Origin: an uncultured bacterium
GTDB lineage: Bacteria > Bacillota > Clostridia > Oscillospirales > Acutalibacteraceae
Direction: 5' to 3'
Assembly: GCA_905215055.1 (NCBI GenBank)
Contig: CAJMOH010000006.1
Span: 24,412-88,411, forward strand
DNA: 64,000 bases
Shown here: positions 33,453 through 41,923 of the stretch, one piece after another
How positions within the stretch are numbered: position 1 is the first letter of the stretch
How the letters are laid out: the number at the start of each line of letters is the position of its first letter
Position numbers and translations under genes: made by a program
The notes under the pieces: generated by a model
Databases searched by the model: none
What the model saw: the letters and a program-made list of their open reading frames with translations, nothing else
What the model was told of the DNA's origin: nothing

Positions 33453-35081
33453 ATGCTGTCTGTCACACTGCATTCTGCGCTGGAAAAAATCTTTCTGGGG
33501 CGGCGGATCATGGCGCCTCCCTATTCAACCATGAGCTGCTTGGGGGGCGAGGAATTTGCCCTTCAAGCGGTCATTCATCAGGATGGCTGGGGGACCGGGC
33601 TGCTGCGGGCAGCGGTAGAGTCCCCCCTGGAGGGCCTGCGGGTGTTCCAGGTGGGGCAGGTTCCCTGCGCCCTGACGGCCTATCCGGGCCAAAGCGACAG
33701 CAACTATCTGACCACCCAGCCGGGTCTGTTTCCCGATCCCCTTCTGCCCGTCCAAGAGGGCGTGGTGGAGGCCAGCGCCTTTCTGCCCACGGTGCTGTGG
33801 ATCAACGGCTGGATTCCCAAGGGGTTCCCTCCGGGGGAATATCCCATTGTAGTGCGGGTTTCCTCCAGCAGCGGCCAGGGGGAGGCCCGGTTTACCCTGC
33901 GGGTTGTGGGGCGGGACCTGCCGGACCAGAAGCTGATTTACACCCAGTGGTTCCACGGGGACTGCCTGGCGGACTATTATCAGGTGCCGGTATATTCGGA
34001 GGAGCACTGGAACTTGTGGGAAAAATTCCTCACAGCCGCGGCGGAGGAGGGGGTCAACATGGTGCTGACCCCCATCCTCACCCCGCCCCTGGATACCCAG
34101 GTGGGCAAGGAGCGGCCCTGCGTTCAGCTGCTGGATGTGGAGCGGGAGGGGGATCGCTACCGGTTCGGGTTTTCCCGGCTGGAGCGGTTTTTCCGCATGG
34201 CCCGGCGCTGCGGGATAGAACGGTTTGAGATGGCCCACCTCTTCACCCAGTGGGGAGCCGCCGCTACTCCCGCCGTTTACGCCGTGGAGCAGGGAGAGCG
34301 AAAGCGGATTTTCGGCTGGGACGTGCCCGCCTCCTCCCCGGAGTACCGGGCGTTTCTCAGCCAGCTGCTGCCGGCCCTCACCGGCTTTTTGCGGGAGCAG
34401 AGGCTGGAGGGAAAGGCTGTCTTTCACATTTCCGATGAGCCGGAGGCGGCCCATCTGGAATCCTACCGGCAGGCAAAGGAGCTGGTCAAGCCCTTCCTGA
34501 ACGGGTTCCCCCTGTACGACGCCCTTTCCGATCCGGTCTATTACGACAGCGGGCTGGTGGAGCATCCCGTGGCTGTCACCAACCATATCGGCCCCTTCCT
34601 GGAGCGGCAGGTTCCCGGCCTGTGGGCCTACTACTGCTGCGGTCAGGGGGTGGACGTGGGCAACCGGTTTTTGGCCATGCCCTCCGCCCGGAACCGAATT
34701 GTGGGCTGGCAGCTGTACAAGTTCCAGATCGCCGGGTTTTTGCACTGGGGATATAATTTCTGGAACAGCGGCCTGTCCCGGCAAAGGCTGAATCCCTGGC
34801 AGGTGACAGACGGAAACGGCGCCTTCCCCGGCGGAGATCCCTTCTCCGTATATCCGGGACCGGAGGGGCCTGTCCAGTCCCTGCGGATGAAGGTGTTCCA
34901 CCACGGCCTGCAAGACCTGCGGGCCTTGGAGCTGGCCCAGGCTCTGACGGGCCGGGATGTGGGGCCGGAGGTGCTGTCCGGCTATGGGGAGATGACCTTT
35001 GCCCAGTATCCCCAAGGGGCGGAGGAGCTTCTCGCCGCCAGGGAAAGGCTGAACGCCCTGGTGGAGTCAGCCTCTTGCTGA
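33453..35081 (+). CDS. DUF4091 domain protein (glycoside hydrolase-like)
   Basis: The 542-residue protein has no signal peptide. An N-terminal beta-rich region is followed by a TIM-barrel-like central part (HGDCLADYYQVPVYSEEHW, THLF-type segments, VFHISDEPEAAHLESY). The C-terminal DUF4091 signature runs from AGFLHWGYNFWN to YPGPEGPVQSLRMK and LQDLRALELA. DUF4091 proteins resemble glycoside hydrolases, but the reaction is not established. The Asp-Glu pair in HISDEPE is a candidate catalytic site (inference). The ATG at 33453 follows AAGGAGG. Confidence 0.85.
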   Translation: MLSVTLHSALEKIFLGRRIMAPPYSTMSCLGGEEFALQAVIHQDGWGTGLLRAAVESPLEGLRVFQVGQVPCALTAYPGQSDSNYLTTQPGLFPDPLLPVQEGVVEASAFLPTVLWINGWIPKGFPPGEYPIVVRVSSSSGQGEARFTLRVVGRDLPDQKLIYTQWFHGDCLADYYQVPVYSEEHWNLWEKFLTAAAEEGVNMVLTPILTPPLDTQVGKERPCVQLLDVEREGDRYRFGFSRLERFFRMARRCGIERFEMAHLFTQWGAAATPAVYAVEQGERKRIFGWDVPASSPEYRAFLSQLLPALTGFLREQRLEGKAVFHISDEPEAAHLESYRQAKELVKPFLNGFPLYDALSDPVYYDSGLVEHPVAVTNHIGPFLERQVPGLWAYYCCGQGVDVGNRFLAMPSARNRIVGWQLYKFQIAGFLHWGYNFWNSGLSRQRLNPWQVTDGNGAFPGGDPFSVYPGPEGPVQSLRMKVFHHGLQDLRALELAQALTGRDVGPEVLSGYGEMTFAQYPQGAEELLAARERLNALVESASC

Positions 35082-35183
35082 AGGGGTGAAAAAAAGAGGC
35101 CGCCTTTGCGGGGACGGTCTCCGGTGCTGGTTTGATAAAAATCCACGAGTTTGTGTGGAAATGAGAAAGGATAGAACATTGTT

Positions 35184-36083
35184 ATGTGGTTTCCATTAGC
35201 GTTGATTACCGCCCTGTTCTGGGGCGGCTCCGACCTGTTTTCCAAGATGGGTACAGATCCCCGTGACAAGTACAGCCACCTTCGAATGCTGATTATGGTG
35301 GGCGCTGTCATGGGCATTCACGGCACGGTGATGCTCATTGTCAACCATCGGGCCTTTGACCCCATGAGCATTGTGCGGTATCTGCCTGTATCGGCTATGT
35401 ATATCATCTCCATGGCCATTGGCTATGTGGGCCTGCGGTATCTGGATTTGTCCGTGTCCAGCCCGGTGTGCAACTCCTCGGGAGCCGTGGCGGCGGTGCT
35501 GTGCTTTGTGTTTTTGGACCAGTCCATGAGCTGGGTGCAGTTTGTGGCGGTGGCCCTGGTGGTGCTGGGCGTGATTCTGCTCTCTGTGTTTGACATGAAG
35601 GACGAAAACAAGGCCCGCAAGTTCCGGGGCGAGGTGATTGAGGAGAAATACCGCATCAGCGCCATTGCCGTGCTGCTGCCGATTTTCTACTGCATTCTGG
35701 ACGCTCTGGGCACCTTTGGGGACGCTCTGGTGCTGAATCGCTTTGTCTCCGAGGAGGAGGCGGAAATCGCCTATGAATACACCTTCCTGCTGGTGGCGGT
35801 TGTGTGCTTTATCTACCTGGTGTTTGTAAAGAAGCAGCGGTTTAATCTGTGGCAGGAGCGGGAAAAGGGCCTGGGCGCCCTGTGCGAGACAGCGGGCCAG
35901 TTCTCCTATGTGTACGCCATCAGTGCCAACGCCATTATGGCGGCGCCGCTGATCTCCAGCTATTGCCTGTTTTCGGTGATTCTTTCCCGGATTTTCCTGA
36001 AGGAAAAGCTGACGGTGCGGCAGTATGGAGCGATTGCCATCGCCATCTGCGGCATTGCCATTATGGGCTTTTTCGACGCCTGA
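35184..36083 (+). CDS. EamA/DMT superfamily transporter
   Basis: The 299-residue protein has about ten transmembrane helices in two EamA halves. Each half has the usual pattern: FWGGSDLFSKMG at the N-terminus, SSPVCNSSGAVAAVLCFVFL ending the first half, and AAPLISSYCLFSVILSRIFL with EKLTVRQYGAIAIAICGI in the second. Members export or import amino acids, sugars or nucleotide precursors; no substrate can be assigned. A weak GAAAGGA precedes ATG 35184. It stands between the DUF4091 and M18 genes. Confidence 0.88.
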   Translation: MWFPLALITALFWGGSDLFSKMGTDPRDKYSHLRMLIMVGAVMGIHGTVMLIVNHRAFDPMSIVRYLPVSAMYIISMAIGYVGLRYLDLSVSSPVCNSSGAVAAVLCFVFLDQSMSWVQFVAVALVVLGVILLSVFDMKDENKARKFRGEVIEEKYRISAIAVLLPIFYCILDALGTFGDALVLNRFVSEEEAEIAYEYTFLLVAVVCFIYLVFVKKQRFNLWQEREKGLGALCETAGQFSYVYAISANAIMAAPLISSYCLFSVILSRIFLKEKLTVRQYGAIAIAICGIAIMGFFDA

Positions 36084-36097
36084 GGTGCGTGGCCCCA

Positions 36098-36228
36098 CGA
36101 ACCGATTCGCGCCGCGGGCAGCTTGCTGGCGCTCGTGCTCTTCAAGAGGTTAGCGCACGTTCGCGCCGTAGTGCCGCGGGTGCGGAGGCGGATAAAGTTC
36201 TTTGCCAAGCTTTCTTGCAAGAAAGCGG
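36098..36228. repeat. Repeat block upstream of the M18 aminopeptidase
   Basis: A degenerate GATTCGCGCC...CGCACGTTCGCGCCG unit related to 17.15 kb is followed by the hairpin AAAGTTCTTTGCCAAGCTTT / TTGCAAGAAAGCGG (36194-36228), almost identical to 30772-30806. The M18 ribosome-binding site GAAAGGAG follows at once. Confidence 0.7.
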
Positions 36229-36246
36229 AAGAAAGGAGTGGCTTTC

Positions 36247-37536
36247 ATGATCCGTCAACTGTTTGATTTTATCCAATGCTCCCCTACCGCCAGCCATACC
36301 GCGGCCACTGTGCGGGCCATGCTGACGCAGGCGGGCTTTACCGAGCTTTTAGAGACCGACCCCTGGCCCCTGGAGCCGGGAGGCAGGTATTTTACCACCC
36401 GGGGCATGAGCGCCCTGATCGCCTTCCAGGTGCCGAAGGGAGACTTCCGCGCCTTTACCGCCGTGGCCCCTCACGGGGATTCCCCCTGCTTTAAAATCAA
36501 GGAAAACCCGGAGCTGCGGGTGGAGAATCAGTACACCAGGCTGAATACCGAGGTCTATGGCGGTATGCAGCTGGCCCTGTGGACGGACCGTCCCCTGTCT
36601 GTGGCGGGGCGCTTGGCTGTCCGCACGGAGGAGGGCGTCAAGGGCGTGCTCTGTGACGTGAAGCGTGACCTGCTGCTGATTCCCGGCGTGGCCATCCATA
36701 TGAACCGGTCCGTCAATGAGGGCGTGAAGCTGGACACTCAAAAGGACACCCTGCCCCTGCTGGGAGGCAGCCAGGCCGATTTGAAGAGCCTGGTGGCGGA
36801 AAGCGCCGGGGTGAACCCCCAGGACATCCTTTCCTGGGACCTGTACCTGTACAGCCGGACTCCCGGCACGGTGTTCGGCGCGGAAGGGGAGTACATCGCC
36901 GCCCCCCGCTTGGACGACCTGGAGTGTGTCTTTGCCGGAACCACCGCGTTTTTGCAGGCGGAAAATCCGGAAAACGTGACAGTGCTGGCCCTGTTTGACA
37001 ACGAGGAGACCGGCAGCCTCACCCGCCAGGGGGCAGACTCTCCCTTCCTCAGCCATGTGCTGGAGCGGATCTGCCTGGCCCTGGGCAAAAGCCGGGAAGA
37101 GCTGCTGCGGGCTGTGGCCGGGGGCTTTATGCTCTCCGCGGACAATGCCCATGCTGTCCATCCGGACAGTCCGGAGAAGTCCGATCCCACCAACCGCTGC
37201 TACTTAAACGGCGGCGTGGTGGTGAAGCACAGCCCCCGCTATGCCACCGACGCCATGACCGCGGGAATTTTCCAGCGGATCTGCGAGAAGGCCGGTGTGC
37301 CGGTGCAGGTGTATTACAACAACTCCAAAATCCCGGGCGGCGGCACCCTGGGGAACCTTTCCGGCTCCCATGTGTCCCTGCCCACGGTGGACATTGGCCT
37401 GCCCCAGCTGTCCATGCACTCTCCCTATGAGACGGCAGGCGCGCGGGACCTGGAATTTATGGTGCGCGCCATGAAGGCCTGCTATGAGGCTTCCATCACG
37501 GTTTCCGGGTGGGACGCGTATACGCTCTCTTGCTAA
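36247..37536 (+). CDS. M18 family aminopeptidase
   Basis: The 429-residue protein is an M18 zinc aminopeptidase. It shows the first metal-ligand motif AVAPHGDSPCFKIK (H-x-D-S-P), the bridging Asp in PRLDDLECVF, the catalytic Glu pair in FDNEETGS, the later Asp region SADNAHAVHP, and the final His in LSMHSPYETAG. It removes acidic or neutral N-terminal residues from peptides in the cytoplasm. The ATG at 36247 (MIRQLFDF) follows GAAAGGAG; an upstream frame extends into the repeat and is rejected. Confidence 0.93.
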   Translation: MIRQLFDFIQCSPTASHTAATVRAMLTQAGFTELLETDPWPLEPGGRYFTTRGMSALIAFQVPKGDFRAFTAVAPHGDSPCFKIKENPELRVENQYTRLNTEVYGGMQLALWTDRPLSVAGRLAVRTEEGVKGVLCDVKRDLLLIPGVAIHMNRSVNEGVKLDTQKDTLPLLGGSQADLKSLVAESAGVNPQDILSWDLYLYSRTPGTVFGAEGEYIAAPRLDDLECVFAGTTAFLQAENPENVTVLALFDNEETGSLTRQGADSPFLSHVLERICLALGKSREELLRAVAGGFMLSADNAHAVHPDSPEKSDPTNRCYLNGGVVVKHSPRYATDAMTAGIFQRICEKAGVPVQVYYNNSKIPGGGTLGNLSGSHVSLPTVDIGLPQLSMHSPYETAGARDLEFMVRAMKACYEASITVSGWDAYTLSC

Positions 37537-37625
37537 GGAATATAGGGAAAAATTAAGAGGGTTTGCCTAAATATCCAATGTCCATCTCTGTTTAGTATCT
37601 GAATTTTATACAAAAATTTTCTTAA

Positions 37626-37670
37626 ATTCCCCCGAAAAGGCTTTCCTTTTTCGGGGGAATGTTTTATACT
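37626..37670 (+). promoter_or_regulatory. 13-bp inverted repeat with adjacent -10 before the GH13 gene
   Basis: ATTCCCCCGAAAA / TTTTCGGGGGAAT (37626-37638 with 37648-37660) is followed by TATACT (37665-37670). It could terminate the M18 transcript and also cover the -35 of the GH13 promoter. Confidence 0.55.
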
Positions 37671-37709
37671 GGAGGAAGAAGAAAAACCATCCCATAAGGA
37701 GGAAACCAT

Positions 37710-39038
37710 ATGCTGCATGGCAAACCGGAAAAGGATTGGGCGCAAAGCGCCGTGTTTTATCAGATCTACCCCATGGGGTTCTGCGGGGCGCCCTTTGAAA
37801 ACGACGGGGTACAGGTCAACCGCATCCAAAAGGTGAAGGAGTGGATCCCCCATTTGGAAAAGCTGGGAATTGGAGCCGTGTACTTTTCCCCGGTGTTCGA
37901 GTCCGATACCCACGGCTACGACACCCGGGACTTCAAAAAAATCGACTGCCGCCTGGGGTCCAACCAGGAGTTTCAGGAGGTCTGTGCCGCCCTTCACCAA
38001 GCGGGCATCCGGGTGGTGCTGGACGGGGTGTTCAACCATGTGGGCCGGGGCTTCTGGGCCTTCCAGGATGTGAGGGAAAAGCGGGAGGCCTCCCCCTATA
38101 AGGACTGGTTCCACATCAACTTTGGGGGCAACAGCGGCTATAACGACGGCTTCTGGTACGAGGGCTGGGAGGGCCACTACGAGCTGGTGAAGCTGAACCT
38201 GCAAAACCCCGCGGTGGTGGACTATTTGCTGGACTGCGTGGGCGGCTGGATGGAGGAGTTCTCCATCGACGGCCTGCGGCTGGACGTGGCCTACCTGCTG
38301 GACGAGAACTTTATGCGCCGCCTGCACCAGTACACCAAGAGCCGGGACGAGGGCTTTTTCCTGGTGGGGGAGATGATTCACGGGGACTACAAGCGTATTG
38401 TCAACGATGATATGCTGGACAGCGCCACCAACTACGAGTGCTACAAGGGACTGTACTCCGCCTTTAACTCTCTGAACATGTTCGAGATCGCCCACTCCCT
38501 GGCCCGGCAGTTTGGCCCGGAGCAGTGGACCCTCTATAAAGGCATGCACCTGTTCTCTTTCTGCGACAACCACGACGTCACCCGCATTGCCAGCATCCTT
38601 CAGGACAAGAAGCAGCTGAGCGCCCTCTACGCTGTGCTGTTCTGCATGCCGGGCATCCCCTGTGTGTACTATGGCAGCGAGTGGGGCGCCCAGGGCGAAA
38701 AGCACCAGGGTGACCCCGCCCTGCGCCCCTGCTTTGAAAAGCCCCAGGAAAACGAGCTGACGGAGTTCTTGGGCAAGCTCAGCCGGATCAAGAGCAGCTG
38801 TGTGGCCCTGAAGGACGGCGGCTTCCAGAACCTGACCCTGCGGAACAAGCAGTGGATTTTCGTGCGCCAGTGCCCGGAACAAACCGTCATTGTGGCGGTG
38901 AACGCCGAGGAGAACCCCTGCCAGATGGAGTGCGCCTATCACGGCCCTGCTACCGAGCTGCTCACCGGGGAGAAAACGGACTTGCACGGCACCGTGGAGC
39001 TCCCCGGCTATGGGGTGAAGATTTACCGCATGGGATGA
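37710..39038 (+). CDS. GH13 alpha-amylase family glycosidase
   Basis: The 442-residue protein has the four GH13 regions: DGVFNHVG (region I), GLRLDVAYLL with the nucleophilic Asp (II), FFLVGEMIH with the acid/base Glu (III) and FCDNHDVTR (IV), in a (beta/alpha)8 barrel with a small C-terminal beta domain. It lacks a signal peptide, so it probably acts on imported maltodextrins in the cytoplasm, like neopullulanase or maltodextrin glucosidase. The ATG at 37710 follows AAGGAGG. No maltose transporter lies nearby. Confidence 0.92.
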   Translation: MLHGKPEKDWAQSAVFYQIYPMGFCGAPFENDGVQVNRIQKVKEWIPHLEKLGIGAVYFSPVFESDTHGYDTRDFKKIDCRLGSNQEFQEVCAALHQAGIRVVLDGVFNHVGRGFWAFQDVREKREASPYKDWFHINFGGNSGYNDGFWYEGWEGHYELVKLNLQNPAVVDYLLDCVGGWMEEFSIDGLRLDVAYLLDENFMRRLHQYTKSRDEGFFLVGEMIHGDYKRIVNDDMLDSATNYECYKGLYSAFNSLNMFEIAHSLARQFGPEQWTLYKGMHLFSFCDNHDVTRIASILQDKKQLSALYAVLFCMPGIPCVYYGSEWGAQGEKHQGDPALRPCFEKPQENELTEFLGKLSRIKSSCVALKDGGFQNLTLRNKQWIFVRQCPEQTVIVAVNAEENPCQMECAYHGPATELLTGEKTDLHGTVELPGYGVKIYRMG

Positions 39039-39044
39039 CCGCGA

Positions 39045-39250
39045 AGCGGCGTAAAAGTTTTTGGTCCAGCTTTTTTCAAAAAGCTGGCGGTTGGTAAGGC
39101 GGAGCCTTACGGCCTTAAAAGCAACGCCATGCGTTGCAAAAAAGAGACCAGGGACAAGGCCGCACGCGCCCGCAGGGCGATAGGCCGCCGTCCCGGCCCA
39201 GTTGGCAGCAAGTTACCCCATCAAACACAAGAAGCCCCCAGGCTGCTGCC
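39045..39250. repeat. Degenerate repeat-family fragment after the GH13 gene
   Basis: AAAGTTTTTGGTCCAGCTTTTTTC / AAAAAGCTGGCGG (39053-39090, each arm short) is a variant of the hairpin at 30.8 and 36.2 kb. GCACGCGCCCGCAGGGCG follows. AAGCCCCCAGG / CCAGGGGCTTTTTG (39230-39263) looks like a terminator, probably for the GH13 gene. Confidence 0.55.
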
Positions 39251-39272
39251 CAGGGGCTTTTTGTTGTGCGCG

Positions 39273-40133
39273 TTACGGGTTGTACACCACCCCGTCCTCG
39301 GCGGTCCAAAGGAGGGTGCCGTGGGAGTCCAGGTTTTCCACAATTCCCTCCCAGCTTATGGAAAGATTGTACAGGTCCTTGACCATGGCCCCATCGTAGA
39401 AGTAAACCCGCTGGAAGCCTTCGCCGGGGGTGGGTTCCCAGTCGGCCAGGATCTCCTGGGCTCTTTCCTGGACTTCCTGCATAGCGAATTCATCGGGGTA
39501 CGCGCCGGGCTAGTAGCCCAATTCGTCGCTGGCCTGGTAGTACGCCCCCGAGGAAAGGAACAGCAGCTTGTAGAGGTCGGTCATAGAGAAATTTCTGAAA
39601 AGGCCGCTGCCCTTTTGAGGGCTGAGGGCTGTACTCAGGTATTGGGAGGGGCTGGCGGAGCTGGATAGTACGGCAACGGGAATCTGCTGACCGTTTTCTT
39701 CCAAGTAACCGGTATCCATGAAGAGGAAACAGCCCCATATGGAGTCGGAGTCCTTCAGGCTGACCGTCAGGATATCCCCGTCCACGGAAACGGTTTCCAA
39801 AACCGAGGGCTTAGCGGCGAGGAACCGCAGGTTCATGACAAACCAGCCGGGGATGCAGAGCAGCAGAACCACCACCGCCGTGATGACGGAAACACGCACA
39901 CGCTTTTTCTTCAACACCTTTTTCACGTTCTTTATCCGCTGGACGTTCTCTTTCTCGGCTTCCTCTTTTTTCCCATTCTTCGCCAGGGGGCTTTCTTCCA
40001 GCTTGTGGAACTCCTCCTGGCAGGCCTCGCAGTCTTTCAGGTGCTCCTCGATCATGGCGCTGCTCTCCGGGGAGCACACGTTGTCGTGGTACAGGGGCAG
40101 CAGGTCCTGAATGACTTTGCAGGATATGTTCAT
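39273..40133 (-). pseudogene. Anti-sigma factor gene interrupted by an in-frame TAG
   Basis: The first part (39510-40133, 207 residues) begins with a zinc-finger anti-sigma domain (CKVIQDLLPLYHDNVCS, then HLKDCEACQEEF: H-x3-C-x2-C), followed by a charged linker and one transmembrane helix near residues 80-100. The frame meets TAG at 39510-39512, then continues open in the same frame through 39273 for another 78 codons ending GTLLWTAEDGVVYNP. The extracytoplasmic domain is therefore split. The truncated protein may still bind sigma. It overlaps the sigma gene by ATGA. Confidence 0.75.
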
Positions 40134-40600
40134 TCCAATGCCTCCTTTATCTTGATTCTCGCTCGATGATAGGTGACCCGGGCCCAGCTTTCCGTTTTTT
40201 CAAACAGCCCGGCGATTTGGGCGAAGCTCAGCTCCCCAAAGGTGCGCAGCCAGAACACCTCCCGGTAGGGGTCCTCCAGCCGGTGAAGCACCCGGTGGAT
40301 TTTCAGGGCGTCCTCCTTGTCTCCCAGGCGTTCCTCCAGGTCGGCGGGGGCTGGCCAGTCGCCCTCCAGCGGGGCGGACCGTTTCTGCTTTTTGAGAAGG
40401 GAAAAGGTGGTGTTTTTAGCGATTTGACACAGCCACACGCTGAGCCTGCACTCCCCGTGGAAGGAGTCGATGGCCTTCAGCGCCTTGAAAAAGGACTCCT
40501 GGGTCACTTCCTCCGCCAGATGGGGGTCGTGGGTCAGCCGCAGGCAGTAGCCGTAGACCTGATCGTAATATTCCGTGTAGATCCGCTCGAAATCGTCCAT
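40130..40600 (-). CDS. ECF-type RNA polymerase sigma-70 factor
   Basis: The 156-residue protein has ECF regions 2 and 4 only: YDQVYGYCLRLTHDPHLAEEVTQ, cited as the region 2 start, with SFFKALKAIDSFHGECRLSVW, and region 4 with FWLRTFGELSFAQIAGLFEK plus an HTH ending RARIKIKEAL. The ATG at 40600 is preceded by AGAGGGGTG; an earlier ATG at 40618 overlaps that site. It is co-translated with the membrane anti-sigma gene, the normal arrangement for signal-responsive ECF control. Its regulon is unknown. Confidence 0.92.
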   Translation of the reverse strand: MDDFERIYTEYYDQVYGYCLRLTHDPHLAEEVTQESFFKALKAIDSFHGECRLSVWLCQIAKNTTFSLLKKQKRSAPLEGDWPAPADLEERLGDKEDALKIHRVLHRLEDPYREVFWLRTFGELSFAQIAGLFEKTESWARVTYHRARIKIKEALE

Positions 40601-40712
40601 CTCCTCACCCCTCTCCATCTATGGGACTCCCTGCTCCCGGTTTCGTTACAAAAAACCTGTTGATCTTCTCTTAGCATACAGCATAAAAAACAATTTGAAA
40701 AGAAAATTTTTA

Positions 40713-40741
40713 TTGTCATTTCTTGAAAAGACAGGTATACT
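40713..40741 (+). promoter_or_regulatory. Sigma-A promoter for the YhhN gene
   Basis: -35 TTGTCA (40713-40718), 17-base spacer, -10 TATACT (40736-40741), in the divergent gap with the sigma factor gene. Confidence 0.7.
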
Positions 40742-40764
40742 GTTCTTACAAGGAGGTGTTCTCC

Positions 40765-41421
40765 ATGACCTTACTCACCTATTCCGCCTTTGCTCTTCCC
40801 CTGTGGGCGGCTCAGTTTGCCCTGTACTTCTTTTTGCGTTCCGCCGGGAAGATGAAAGAGAGCCTGGTGGCCAAGTGCGCGGGAAGCTTTCTGGCGGTGG
40901 GCAGCGCGGCCTTTGCCTTTGCCTCCCAGGGCGGGGTGCTGGAGATTCTCTGGGTGTTCTGGTTTTTTGTGCTGTGTACCATTGCCGACGCCCTGCTGGA
41001 GATTTCCTTTGTCCCCGGGATGCTGGTGTTTGGCGCGGCCCATGTGTGCTTAATCCTCTGGCTGTGGGGCCAGGTCGCCCATATGAAGATCAGCCTGGTT
41101 TTGTGGATAGCCGTGTACATCCTCACCGCCATCCTGTTCCGCAAGGAGCTGCCCACCCTGGGCAAGCTGACAGTGCCCTTCCTGCTGTACCCTGCCCTGC
41201 TGGGAGGCAGTCTGGCCTTGGCAGTGCCCCACATGCTTTTTAGCAATCTGCGGTGGTGGCCCGTGGCCTTGGGCACGGTGCTGTTCTATATCTCCGACAT
41301 GCTGGTGGCGAAAAACCAGCTCTCTCACTGGGACGACAAATGGCAGAAGCCCATTATGGTCCTGTACTGGGCTGCGCTGTACTTTATCAGCGTGGGACTG
41401 TGGGTGACCAGCAGCCTTTGA
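40765..41421 (+). CDS. YhhN family membrane protein (lysoplasmalogenase-like)
   Basis: The 218-residue protein has seven to eight hydrophobic helices and fits the YhhN/TMEM86 family: KCAGSFLAVGSAAFAF, FVPGMLVFGAAHVCLILWL (the conserved F-x2-G-x2-F-x-x-AH pattern), and GTVLFYISDMLVA near the C-terminus with the conserved SD. Animal members hydrolyse lysoplasmalogens; bacterial activity is less certain. The ATG at 40765 follows AAGGAGG. Confidence 0.82.
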   Translation: MTLLTYSAFALPLWAAQFALYFFLRSAGKMKESLVAKCAGSFLAVGSAAFAFASQGGVLEILWVFWFFVLCTIADALLEISFVPGMLVFGAAHVCLILWLWGQVAHMKISLVLWIAVYILTAILFRKELPTLGKLTVPFLLYPALLGGSLALAVPHMLFSNLRWWPVALGTVLFYISDMLVAKNQLSHWDDKWQKPIMVLYWAALYFISVGLWVTSSL

Positions 41422-41480
41422 AAAAGAAGCGATCCCTGCCGGCAGGCCGGAGACAGGAAAGAAAAAAGGAGGAAGCGCTT

Positions 41481-41846
41481 ATGGAAATCTGCCTTCGCAC
41501 GGTGGTGGTGGACTGTGAAAACGCCCACCGGGCCGCTGACTTCTATTCCAGACTTCTGGGCTGGCCCATCACTCTGGAGGAGCCGGACTGGGTGCTTATG
41601 CGGGACCCCCAGGGAGGCACGGGCCTGTCCTTTCAGACAGAGGAGGACTACGTCCGCCCTGTTTGGCCCGAGGAGCCGGGTCAGCCTGGGAAGATGCTTC
41701 ACCTGGACTTTCAGGTGGATGATCTGAGGGAGGCCGAAGCCCATGCCCTCGCTTGCGGGGCGGTAAAATCCCCCCAGCAGTTTTTGGAGGGCGTCACGGT
41801 GTTCTTTGACACAAAGGGCCATCCCTTTTGCCTGTTTTTGAATTGA
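41481..41846 (+). CDS. VOC family (glyoxalase/bleomycin resistance-like) protein
   Basis: The 121-residue protein has the paired beta-alpha-beta-beta-beta units of vicinal-oxygen-chelate proteins: RTVVVDCENAHRAADFYSRLLGW at the start, GTGLSFQTEE, and LHLDFQVDDLREAEAHALACG with a candidate metal His, ending DTKGHPFCLFL. The family includes dioxygenases, lyases and antibiotic-binding proteins; substrate unknown. The ATG at 41481 follows AAAGGAGG. It lies 59 bases after the YhhN gene and is probably co-transcribed. Confidence 0.82.
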   Translation: MEICLRTVVVDCENAHRAADFYSRLLGWPITLEEPDWVLMRDPQGGTGLSFQTEEDYVRPVWPEEPGQPGKMLHLDFQVDDLREAEAHALACGAVKSPQQFLEGVTVFFDTKGHPFCLFLN

Positions 41847-41858
41847 CCTCCGCCACAA

Positions 41859-41893
41859 GGAAAGGGCCTCCCGGCTGGGAGGCCCTTTCCTTT
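41859..41893. terminator. Bidirectional terminator between the VOC gene and phoR
   Basis: Perfect 14-bp stem GGAAAGGGCCTCCC / GGGAGGCCCTTTCC (41859-41872 with 41877-41890), loop GGCT, followed by TTT. Confidence 0.85.
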
Positions 41894-41923
41894 CGGGGAA
41901 ATATTTCAGAGAAGAACTTGTAA

